The translations under genes were made by a program, and so were the position numbers. Source: Trichaptum fuscoviolaceum (lineage: Eukaryota > Basidiomycota > Agaricomycetes > Hymenochaetales > Trichaptaceae). From it: a DNA stretch of 64,000 nucleotides. Shown here in pieces: positions 51,749-61,728 of the stretch. The notes beneath the pieces were generated by a model. It saw only the letters and a program-made list of their open reading frames with translations. It ran no database searches and was not told where the DNA came from. How positions within the stretch are numbered: the first letter of the stretch is position 1; every line of letters starts with the position of its first letter. The stretch is from NCBI GenBank assembly GCA_910574455.1, contig CAJSYZ010000004.1, forward strand, positions 2,915,528 to 2,979,527. The letters run 5' to 3'.

Positions 51749-54700
51749 ATGGGCAGCCAAGCCTTCAGTCTCCCGTCTTCATTGGAAAATGGTTCTATCA
51801 CACTGCTAGATCTATGGGACCACCATGCAAAGCATTCAGCGGAACACCCGGTGTTCAAGTATACATGGGGTGAAGCGACCAGGGCAATGCACTCTGCTGG
51901 GCGGATCATCTATAATAAGTTATCACAAGACAGTGTCTTAGACATTACTAGAGCCCACAGAGGGTGCCCTGTCGTTGGTATCCTCGCTGTATCCGGTTAG
52001 TCGCTAAGAGCATCTTTTGGCTGACTTTTCTGAGTTTAACCAACTTAAAACATAGATATGGTCACTGCATGGGCAAGTGTTACGGGCGTTATTCGGGCAG
52101 AGTTCAGTAGTGTTGCTAAAGTTCAGTTCAGTTCAGACCCCTTTTGGTCCGAACCCCAAACTGAACTGTTCGGATTTTCCAGCCTCGGCCTGAACCCCGA
52201 ACTGAACTCGAAGTTCAGTTCAGTTCAGTTCAGCCAGCCTAAATTCTGGCTGAACCCGGTTTGAACCCGGTTCAAGTATCTATTTTTAAAACGCCTTAGT
52301 ACATACCATATAAGGAAATTTTGTAATATAATCCCATCTGAACCGGGTTTGAACTGAGTTCAGACTCAGTTCAGCAATAAACCTTAGTACAATTAGTACA
52401 TTTTACACATAGATTCTGCTTAATATTGATAAGTTTCACTTTTAATTAGCATTCTAAGTACTTTATAGTTGTCAAACTATAAGGTTTTCCATCTTTAAAG
52501 GGTGGGAAAGTTACCTGAAGTTCAGGGTTCGAACCCGGTTCGAACCAGGTTCAGCATTTCTCCGGAGGCCTGAAACCCGAACTGAACTCAAGTTCAAAAT
52601 CTGAGATTTCTCTGAACCTGAACCTGAACCCGGTTCAGTTCGGAGTTCGAACCCGGTTCAGGCCTATCCTGAACTGAACTTTAGCAACACTAGAGTTCAC
52701 CATTCTCCTCTTGTCTCCCCGCAACTCACCGTTAGCCTTGGCGCATCTTTTGAAGTCCACCAAGTGTGGAATGATAGTCCACAGCACGGACAGCTTTGTC
52801 AAAGATGTTTTGGCGGAAACTTTGGGGTTGCTTCGGGAATCAGGAGAGGCGTCGACGGCTCTCTGTCAGCTTCCCAAATACTCTGAAATGTACGGGCAAC
52901 AAGATGTCATGCAACCAGTCCCTTGATATCAGGCCGTTCATTCAGATGATATAGCAATCATTTCATATACCTCAGGTCTGTGACACAACACTTTCGAGTC
53001 AAGCCACTGTAACTGACCCACAGTCATGTCTCAGGATCGACATCGTTTCCTAAACTGCGGATGATCTCACATCAAACGTTTTTGCAATACTCAAAATACT
53101 TCTGTTGTGGTCTATCCTGACTAACAAATATATGAATCTAACTGCCCATTCAGATGTTCAAGGTATAGACATGGTAGGCAAAGTTCTAGCTGTGCACAGT
53201 TTACCTCCTTTTCGTGAGTCCAATAGCAATTAAGTACGTTACAAGGAGGCCCATTTATTGTGGAACTCTAGATATGATGGGTGCTGTAACAGCAATTGGA
53301 TGGACGGCAAGTTAAAACTAATCATTCGACCATACCTTTGATTCTTATTGTATTGATCTGTAGGCTATAAGCGGAATGGTAATGGGAGTCTTTGCTCCGG
53401 CAGTGCCGCCAATACCACCTACACCCCAGCATGTCGTCTCGTCACAAGCTGAGGCAATGTTTGTAGTCCCATCTTTCTGTGAAGTGAGGAAAGCACTATT
53501 GTCTGTGTCATTTCTTTTCTCATATGACACTTTAGACATGGTCTTCAGATGAAGAAATGGTTAAGAAAGTTGCAAGCATCAACCTTGTTGTATGTACTAA
53601 ATCATGACGCAGTCAATGTCGCAGCTCATTTTCAGGAAGTTATTTTTGAGAGGGCCTTTGAATAGGAGAGTGGGTGACTTTTTGGTCAGCAAGGGTGTCA
53701 ACATTTGAACCTTGTATGGGGCGTATGTGTCGTCTCTCGGAGCTCTCTCTACTTCTGGATAAAATTAACGAATTGGATAGGACTGAACTTGGGGGAATCA
53801 CAGCATACCCTATAGGTCAGCTTTGTCACTCTTATTGATCTTACTCGAGGACTAATCACCGTCCAGATATACCCTCAAATGACTGGGAGTACCTCAAGGT
53901 GATTACTTCTGGGTCTAACCGCACATTGATAAGTATAGGTAACTCAAGATGCATGTAGATAATTAAGCAGGTCAATGCTCACTTCATTCGTTAAGAGGGT
54001 TCAGAGGATATTTACAAGCTTCTTATAACAGTGAGTATCTGGTGCTCGTCCAATAAAGGCAGTCTTCATATTTAGTTATTCAGGAATCGTCAGACCTCCG
54101 GCCCTGTGTTTTTAATGAAACTTTTAGAGGCAGACCTTCATTTGCTCCTGGAGACTTATTCACCCGTCATTCTAATAACTCAGAGATATGGCGCATCGCT
54201 GGAAGAAAAGATGACCAAATCATGCATTCGAATGGCGAGAAGACCAATCCGGGCCCAATAGGTAAGAAATTGGCATTACGAAGCGCGTTGAATCAATGCC
54301 CTAACAATGATGTACAATCTAGAGTTTATTATAGTGAAGCATCCTGCTGTTGGAAAAGCTGTGATGTTTGGAAGGGAACAATTTCATCCTGGAATCATTA
54401 TAGAGCCGATTACTCCTCTCATTGACGAGAAGTCACGCAACGCGTTTGTGGATGAAATATGGTATCTATACATCTATACAGTCTGGCCATTAACTTTCTG
54501 ATGGTTTGTAGGCTATGTGTAGAAGAGGCCAACGTTCTATCCCCGTCACATTCTCACATCTTAAAAGAGGCAAGCACTGCCTCTGTTGTATTTGAATTCA
54601 CGTCTTATATATGCGGAACTAGATGATCGTGATTGCTGACCCAGCAAAGCCATTTAAAGTCATGCCAAAGCAGTCTCTCAGACGTTCTGACATCCTTCAA

Positions 54701-56003
54701 GATTACTCGGACGAGATAGCAAAGGCTTACCAGGCTTTCAAACTGCCAGTCTCCTCCAAGGATATCATATCCCCTCCGAATTCATGGAGCAAAGCCGATA
54801 GCGTCGCCTTTGTCCACGCTGCAGTCACTCACATACTCGGACTTGATCTGCAGGATGATGATGATTTCTTCCAGAAAGGTGTTAATAGGTATGGGTCATC
54901 TCCATATTTAATATGCAGTAGCTAAGTTGATCTCGAATCCAGTCTAGAAGTCGTGTATCTTCAGAGCACAATTGCTCATGCTCTGCATAAAACTGGCGTC
55001 AATATGCTTTTGGAGACGAGCTCTGTCTATGATTTCCCCACGGCAGCATCTCTCGGGAAGTTCATCTCTGACTCGGTCACCGGGAACACTGCAGACCCCG
55101 AAAGTGGTGACAATTGAGTGAAACAACTATTAGCACTTGTCAAATGGTATACAACATGTTTTCCAGAACACGTCGGGAGTTTTCCTGTTCTGGAAAAAGA
55201 AACTGTCTTAGTTACTGGCACTACCGGCAGTCTTGGAATAAATGTTCTTAAGACGCTAGTCTCTCTTGACTCTGTAGAGAAAGTCTATGCTTTCAACCGA
55301 AAAGACTCATTGGGAGGGAAGCCTGTAGAAAGGCACCTTTCTTCTGTGCAACTCCAGGGGATTGACGACGCATGCCTAGTCTCTCCGAAGATAGTCTACC
55401 TTGAAGGAGATATCACTCTTATAAATCTGGGACTCCCTGGGGACGTTATACAAGAGTTAAGGAGTACTTTGACAAGCCTTCTTCATCTTGGTGAGTGTTG
55501 TAGTTGACTTTCATCTCACTCTTCTTTGCCATTCTTCAGCCTGGGAAGTGGACTTCAACATGCCACTGAAGTCGTTCATTCCCCAGTTGCAGGGTGTACA
55601 AAATCTCATTGATCTTGCACTCTCTTCTGAACTGGAGAAGGTGCCACCTCTTGTTTTTGCGAGTTCTATCTCAGATGTGCAAAGTAAGTCAGTGTCTTCC
55701 AAGGCACTATGTTTATTGACTGTCCCCGGTAGATCTTTCTGGAGAAGATTGTGTCCCTCCAAGCGTAAATGAAAATCCAGGGACTGCAGTCGGCACTGGT
55801 TACGGAGAGTCTAAATGGGTTGCTTCTCATATACTGGAGTCCGCCCGTGACCTGATGTCCTTGAGGCCCATAATTGTGCGGATAGGACAGCTGTGCGGGA
55901 ACCATGAAACTGGACGATGGAACACATGGGAGTGGTTCCCAAGTATCGTCCGGTCTGCAAAGGCAACTGGTTGCCTTCCCGACCTGCAAGGCGTAAGCAA
56001 TGA
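51749..56003 (+). pseudogene. Adenylate-forming reductase (NRPS-like, A-T-R) pseudogene
   Basis: Intron-rich relic of a fungal A-T-R enzyme, which activates a carboxylic acid as AMP ester, loads it on a carrier domain and reduces it to an aldehyde. Exon 1 starts at ATG 51749 (51707 possible); first intron 51996-52055. A-domain pieces: VIRAEF...SPRNSPLALAHLLKS, SYTSGSTSFPK (across an intron), SFAPGDLFTRH...WRIAGRKDDQIMHSNGEKTNPGP. Carrier: DDDDFFQKGVNSLEVVYLQ, spliced so the phosphopantetheine Ser is kept (NSL for the usual DSL). Reductase: ETVLVTGTTGSLGINVLKTL Rossmann motif (55201), then VFASSISDVQ and RPIIVRIGQLCG. Damage: MITE at 52107, in-frame TGA at 52924 and 55117, and the C-terminus removed by LINE copy 3. 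Confidence 0.85.
52107..52691. mobile_element. M2: 585-bp MITE in the reductase gene
   Basis: Inverted ends AGTGTTGCTAAAGTTCAG (left from 52109) and its complement (right to 52691), with 8-bp duplication AGAGTTCA (52099-52106, 52692-52699). Removing it rejoins the reductase frame (RAEF/TILLLSPRNSP). The body is made almost wholly of GTTCAG, GAACCCGGTTC and CTGAAC words. The 8-bp duplication suggests a hAT-type MITE. Confidence 0.85.
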
Positions 56004-56345
56004 TATTTTTTTTCTTTTTTTTTTGGCTTTATTATTCCTGCAGCATAGCTAAGTACATGACCTATCTACAACGGAGGCGCCCGTCATCGAGGTAAACTAC
56101 AAAACTGGGCGGGAGGTGGCGGCTAAGTGGGTGCACTGCCTATTAAAGAAAGGAAAAGGAAGAGGAGAGATTGGTTTACATATCACCACGCCCATGTCAA
56201 GGCGCAGGTGAACCTACACTACAAGCACAGACGAAGTTTAGAAGAGAGGGCGCGTCCTGGCACAGTACCTGGGCGTTAACCTGGGTAAAGCACTGTTCTG
56301 TCTGGGGTTGCTGGTGCCTCATACATAAAAGAAAAGTAAGTTGCA

Positions 56346-56928
56346 TCAGAGATCAAGAGGAGGGTCTGAAACGTGACCGTTAAAATCATAAAGATCCGGG
56401 TCCGTGTCCTGAGTGCGTGGTCCAAGGGCGTGCCGTACGTACACACGAAGGGTTGTTAGGTCCATGCCCTGGTCGGTTGGGAGGCCATCTAGCTCCATCA
56501 TCGCAAATGCAAGGCGGATGGCAGCTGAGGTGCGCTGGGTGGGGCGGTCGAGATGCCTAGTGAACTTAAGCCACTTGCGAATCACGTTGATGAGGGGTTT
56601 GTCTGCCCACTCTGTGTGGTGGGCTGGGAGTGGGGTGCCTTTAGGCCAGACCTTACCAATCCAAGGGCGGAAAGTCTTGCAACCACCAAGTATGTGGGCG
56701 GCAGTCTGGGCAGGCCAAGGTGGGTGATTGTGCCAACGACAGTAGGTGATCAGGCCGTTTCTGCGCCTATATTCTGGGCTCATGCGCATCCAGTACGCCC
56801 CGAAGGGGCCAGCACAGCAGAGGACTTGAGCAACTGCTGAAATCTCAGCGCGGGGGTAGGTGTCCGACATCTCCATGAGTGCGCGCGGACGTCGTTTTGG
56901 GGGGCCTGTGATTGCCAAGTACTTGTCC
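56346..56928 (-). pseudogene. LINE copy 3 ORF2, C-terminal part
   Basis: Encodes the Cys/His-containing tail of the LINE protein (YLAITGPPKRRPRALMEMSD... to LYDFNGHVSDPPLDL, stop at 56346), matching 557-1132 of LINE copy 1. It is separated from the RNase H part by N1b, whose 8-bp target ACTTGTC(C/G) lies here. Confidence 0.88.
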
Positions 56929-59900
56929 ACCAGTACCAACTAAAATTCTGAGAATATATGATAAATTATTGTAGGCCGTTCTACAAGTTATCGACAATAA
57001 GCAAAAGCAGTGTTTTTTGGCACTGCAGCAGCTTAATGCCGTGCTTTGGAGCACATGCCAGGCCTGCCGAGCACGGCAGAGCCTCGAGGCCATAAGGCAG
57101 GCACACAATATTTTAAATTCAATAACAAATTTATTTTGAAAGCCCGGACCATCGCGATAGCCCAGACTACCCTATTTAAATTACTATAAATAACTTGATA
57201 AATACAATTTTAAAAGCGGCGCGACCGCGCGCAGGGCGCGTGCGCGTGGCGGGAAATAGAAAGAAGAAAAAAAGACGGCGGGCGACGGACACGCTCGGGT
57301 GTCGCCATCTACCACGTTCGTCTTGGGCGAGCGGGTGTGCGCCTGCGGGCGGTCGCTACCCGTGCGTTGCGCCACGGTCGACCGCGTTCGTGCGGTGGTC
57401 TTCGTCGCCGTCGCGCAGGCACGAGAATGTATGCGTTAGCGCACTTGAAGTGCGCGGAAGGAAGGCGGAGGGGCGGGTGTGTAATGAATGAGCCCGTGAA
57501 GGGAGGTTAGAGCGCGCAAGCGTCTATCACGCACGGCTCAATCGATTGTAGCGCACCTGCGGAGAAAAGCGTGTCACTGTTAGTCAAATCTGAGGACAAC
57601 TACAGACAAGAGGTGTTGAAGACGTACTTGGGTTGCTGCCATCAGCAAGCGTCCCCGCCCGCACCGAAGGAGAGCTTCTGCATGATGGGGTTTGCGACTC
57701 TCGAGCTCCTTCTGCTTCTCTCGTACTCCTGCTTCAATGTTTCCTGCGAGGCGTCAAGCCATGCGATTGTCTCGTTGATGGAGGTCTCTAGTGGCCTTGT
57801 CCTCGGGAGTGAACTTGTTCTTGAGCTTCTCGTCGTCCCGAGAGTTGAGGAGGTTGTAGGAGTAAGACTCGACTCACTCGAGGGATCAAAAGCTGCGCTT
57901 GCGAGCATACAGCTCGCGCCCGAGAGGCGAGAGGCTGCGGAAGCAGAAGCAAGACGGCGTTTGCGCGAAGCAAATGCCTTCTTGCCCGTCGTCCATAGCT
58001 CGGAGAGCTTGAAGAAGAGGGAAGAGGGAAGAAAGAGAGAAAGACGACGTTCGTGATGCGTGCAGATAGCGCGCCACGACCCTGAGAATCGCGTGAAATT
58101 ACTATATATGGTATGTCTCACACTTTTTTTCTGCTTCAAACATATCAATAACATACGTTTTAAATTTAATGTAGACATATTGATCTCAGGCACAGTAACT
58201 AATTAGATGTATTATATGCCAATGTATGTACAGAAAAAATACGGAGGCTACAGAATGTGTTACAAAGGGTAAAATGTACAATCTACAATAGAAATGCATG
58301 ATTCATGCATAATTCCTACAATTCTTCGATTTCTCTTTTATCTTACGTTCCTCGGATAGCCTTAGAACTGTACATTATAACTCAATGTATATTATTGAAG
58401 CTCTCGAAAAATTATGGGCTTTCATGTAGCTTTACAAAAGGCTACAAAAATGAAACAATCTCTACAATTGGCCATTTTGAGCACTTTTGAGTCAAAATTC
58501 AACATTTGCAGCTAGTTTGACTATATTAATGATGATTAGAAAATACAGATATGTTACATAGCAATACCTGAGACTCTAATGAATCAAAATCAGGTGCTAG
58601 AATGGAAGTTACGAGGAAAACAGATGTGAAGTACACAAATCAGTCCAAGAGTGAAACACATGTGTACAAGTTTCACTCGAAGTGATGCATTCGAAGCACC
58701 ACTTTCGAGTTCACCCACTTCCACACTATCTACAAACGCAATTCCTTCTTAGACTTGTATATAATGTAGACTAAATCTACTATACAAAATATGGAAGTCT
58801 CATATGCACTCAAAAATATACAAATGAATAAATACTGCTAGAGCAGCACTTTGTAACACTGTTTTGGTTATTACACAACAACAAAGTATATGAATGCTAA
58901 TATTAAAAATATGATAATTTATCTTGTAGCTTGCGCTTTTGTATCGCATTATGTGCCTGAAACTATTTTGTAGTGTTGTTTTAATTTTGAGTGAAAAGTG
59001 TGTCCGGCGATGGCTCGGACAAATACTCCGGGAATCGCCGGACACACTTTTGAGGACATGGACGTGTCGAAGGACACCTTCGACATCGTCTAAAAATTTT
59101 ATGATTCACTCCTTGCTCACAGGTTCTTTATGTTCCAAATGTATATATATTAGAGATTGTATTAAAGTAATAATATACATAATTTAAAGACAAATGTTAG
59201 AGTACAAACAACCGCAGTTCATTGTAATCTATCAGTACACTCAATAACGGCAGCCAGATCGTCGGTCATCGTCCAGCGCCCACAATCACAAAGAAGTTGG
59301 TTCTAACCAGGAGCTCATATGGCCACCGGTATCGGGACGCATGAAGCCTAGTGCTTGCGCGTGGTGTTGCTGTTGTTGAAGAGCAGATACCGAGGAAAAC
59401 CTGTGAGAATGTACGAGTTGTCGATGGGGGCCAGGCCGGGAGCACGCTGTTCGGAATCCAAGCCGTTCAACACTTGCTCGTGATTGCAATCGTCCTCATA
59501 CAATTGTTGACTAGGTTTGTTGGATGGAGATTTAGGAGACGGAGGCGATTGTCGCTGTCGGCGCTGCAATTGTCGCGATTGGTGTGTCTGCAGCGACTTT
59601 TGAGAGGTGCTGCTTGAATTTGCTGCTGTCCTACGATTTGAGAGAGCGGAGGAATGATGGGCATGGACTGTGTCCTGTGATATCGCTGGCGCCGTAGTAG
59701 TGAAGATGAGGGTGAAGGTTCACCGTTGCACTATGAAGGTTAGCTCCGTCTAAACAGAAATTTCAGTGTTTCGCACCTGCCGCATTTACGGCCTTCCTGC
59801 TCCTCCCACGCAAGTCAAATTGCGTTGACATCCTTCCACCATGGATTATAAAGGTAAAGAAATTGAGGAGAAGGAAAGGGAAAGACGATGCAGAGGTCGT

Positions 59901-60324
59901 GAAAGTGGGAGAAAAGGACGAGGACGTGCATCGCGGACGCGCGCCACCATACTAGTAAGCGCCGGCGCTTACTTTTGCGAAATGTCGCAATCTTTATTGT
60001 AAATTAAGAACTACGTCATATTGCAAATAAAAAAGATTAACCTACTGTTACACATACAACCTATTTTATTTCAAATTACCAGGGGCAGAGCCCCGGTATT
60101 GAAATTATTGTGGCACAATTGCACCAGGGACTGAAACAGGCTGTATTACCGAATTTAGCCTGGTCCCTGGCGCGGGAGCGATGCCGATGGATGCCGGAAG
60201 GTGGCAACCCGGCATCCAGCTGCCGCAATGACGAAAAACACAGTTTTTGCTTATCGTCGATAACTTGTAGAACGGTCTACGATAAGCTATCACTATATTC
60301 TAAGTATATTAGTTGGTACGGCTC
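56929..60324. mobile_element. N1b: inverted-repeat transposon inside LINE copy 3
   Basis: 3,396 bp with 8-bp duplication ACTTGTCC / ACTTGTCG (56921-56928, 60325-60332; one mismatch). The empty site can be read in LINE copy 1 near 550. Inverted ends of about 85 bp contain GTACCAACTAA and CCGTTCTACAAGTTATCGAC. Internal order matches N1a and N3: G+C-rich start, Hsp70 fragment, A+T-rich middle (58120-58960), GTGTCCGGCGAT palindrome (59000-59050), and a right segment with short frames. No transposase and no MITE M1. Confidence 0.88.
57645..57890 (-). pseudogene. Captured Hsp70 C-terminus fragment (in N1b)
   Basis: The minus strand encodes SYSYNLLNSRDDEKLKNKFT, PEDKA, then (shifted) LETSINETIAWLDASQETLK, QEYE, and VANPIMQKLSFGAGGD. 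The same Hsp70 C-terminal region as in N1a, with two frameshifts. Confidence 0.8.
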
Positions 60325-60332
60325 ACTTGTCG

Positions 60333-61728
60333 GCAGTAGAGGCAGTGGCATGGGCGAGGTGATCCTCCCATTGCTTCTGGGTATTAAGGGTGTTCTGCTC
60401 GCGGAGGGCGGATATTGAAGGAAGGGAAGATGAGGGTGGCAGTTCTGTGGCTTTCGTTGCCTCTTCATCAGCCCATTCGTTTCCTGGGACGCCTGAGTGA
60501 CCCGGGCACCAGTGAAACTCGATTTTGAGATTGGGGTGAATGTCCAGCAGGTTGGTGATGCCTGCTTTCCAAGCGAGTAGTAAGTGGGCGCCAGGTGCAG
60601 ATGGCCAGTCGCGGACAAGGCGAAGGGCGGTGAGCGAGTCTGACATGAAGACAATGGACTCCACTTCCAGGAGATGGCGGCCAAAGTGAGAGGCAGCCCA
60701 AGCTGGAGCAGACGCAAGGGAGACGATCTCAGCGTCAGTGGCAGTGGCAATTTTGGGAGAAGCACAGTGTCTGAAGCCCAAGCGATGTTGACCGCGCATA
60801 GCGACAATTGCTGAGCCAGACTTGTGCTCGAGTCTGGAGCCGTCTGTGAAGATCTGGACGGAGGTGGTGGTGCACAGAGAGTTGGCAGACGAGACAAACG
60901 CCTGGCGAGTGTCAGTGTCAACGGGACCGGCAGGGATGGCAAACTTGAGGCGTCCTCCAGCAAAGGCAAGTGGATCCTCCCAGGGAGAGTGTGTGTACGC
61001 AGGGACCTGTTGGGCAATCAGGACACGGTTGGCAAGCAAAGAAGAGTACAGGCGGGGTTTTTGTGCTGCAGGAATAGCACGTCTACCTACGGAATGGGGA
61101 GTGCGCCAAAGGCGAAGAGCATGATTAGTTTTAAGATAATTGAAATAAAACTGAAACGGGGGCATAGAGCAAAGATAATTGGTGCTTAGCGGTGAAGCGC
61201 CTCGGTAAACACTAAGGATCCACCTGCAAGCGGTGTTTTGGACGCCCTGTAGACGAGCCACAAGGGTCTTCTGGCGGGTGCCAGTGTACCAGACCGGCGC
61301 AGCCCATGCGAGGACTGTTCTGACGCAGGCTGAGTAGAGCTGGCGAAGGTTGAGGGCGGACATGCCTCGCTCTGTGTTGGCGAGCAGGCGAATGGCGGCG
61401 AGTGTTGAGAGGCCCTTGGAGCGCATGCGCTCAACATGGGGTTTGAAGGACAAGGCCGGGTCCCACCAGATCCCCAACCACCAAAGTGGGATGGAGGGCT
61501 TGATGAGAGTGTCCTCGTCGAGTTGGACGCCCCGGGAGTCCCAGCCGCGATATCTTTGGCGACGCCCAGGGGGGTGGAAGTGGAGGAGCTCGGTCTTCGC
61601 AGTTTCAATGTTGAGGTTAATGTCGTTGAAGAGCGAGTTGAGGTGGTGGTAAGCGTCTACTAAGTTCCTGCAGTTGGCGGTGACTGATGTACCAGTGATG
61701 GCGTCAGTCCCGCCAACTGCGCCAACGA
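60333..61728 (-). pseudogene. LINE copy 3 ORF2: RT C-terminus and RNase H
   Basis: The open minus-strand frame from 61728 begins in the RT palm/thumb boundary (NLVDAYHHLNSLFNDINLNI, then GIWWDPALSFKPHVERMRSK, the usual connection segment after the YADD motif, which is itself cut off by LARD-2). It continues through QLYSACVRTVLAWAAPVWYTG to RNase H (FTDGSRLEHKSGSAIVA, MSDSLTALRLV, HWCPGHSGVPGNEWADEEA). The frame is intact to the N1b insertion after ASTADK. Confidence 0.88.

Larger units (their letters stand above)
56004..61728 (-). mobile_element. LINE copy 3 (minus), interrupted by N1b and LARD-2
   Basis: The minus-strand LINE ends in a T tract at 56006-56024 (plus sense) next to the reductase gene. 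Its 3' UTR covers 56025-56345 and the coding part continues to 61728, where LARD-2 begins. N1b lies within its RNase H tail at 56929-60324. Confidence 0.9.
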
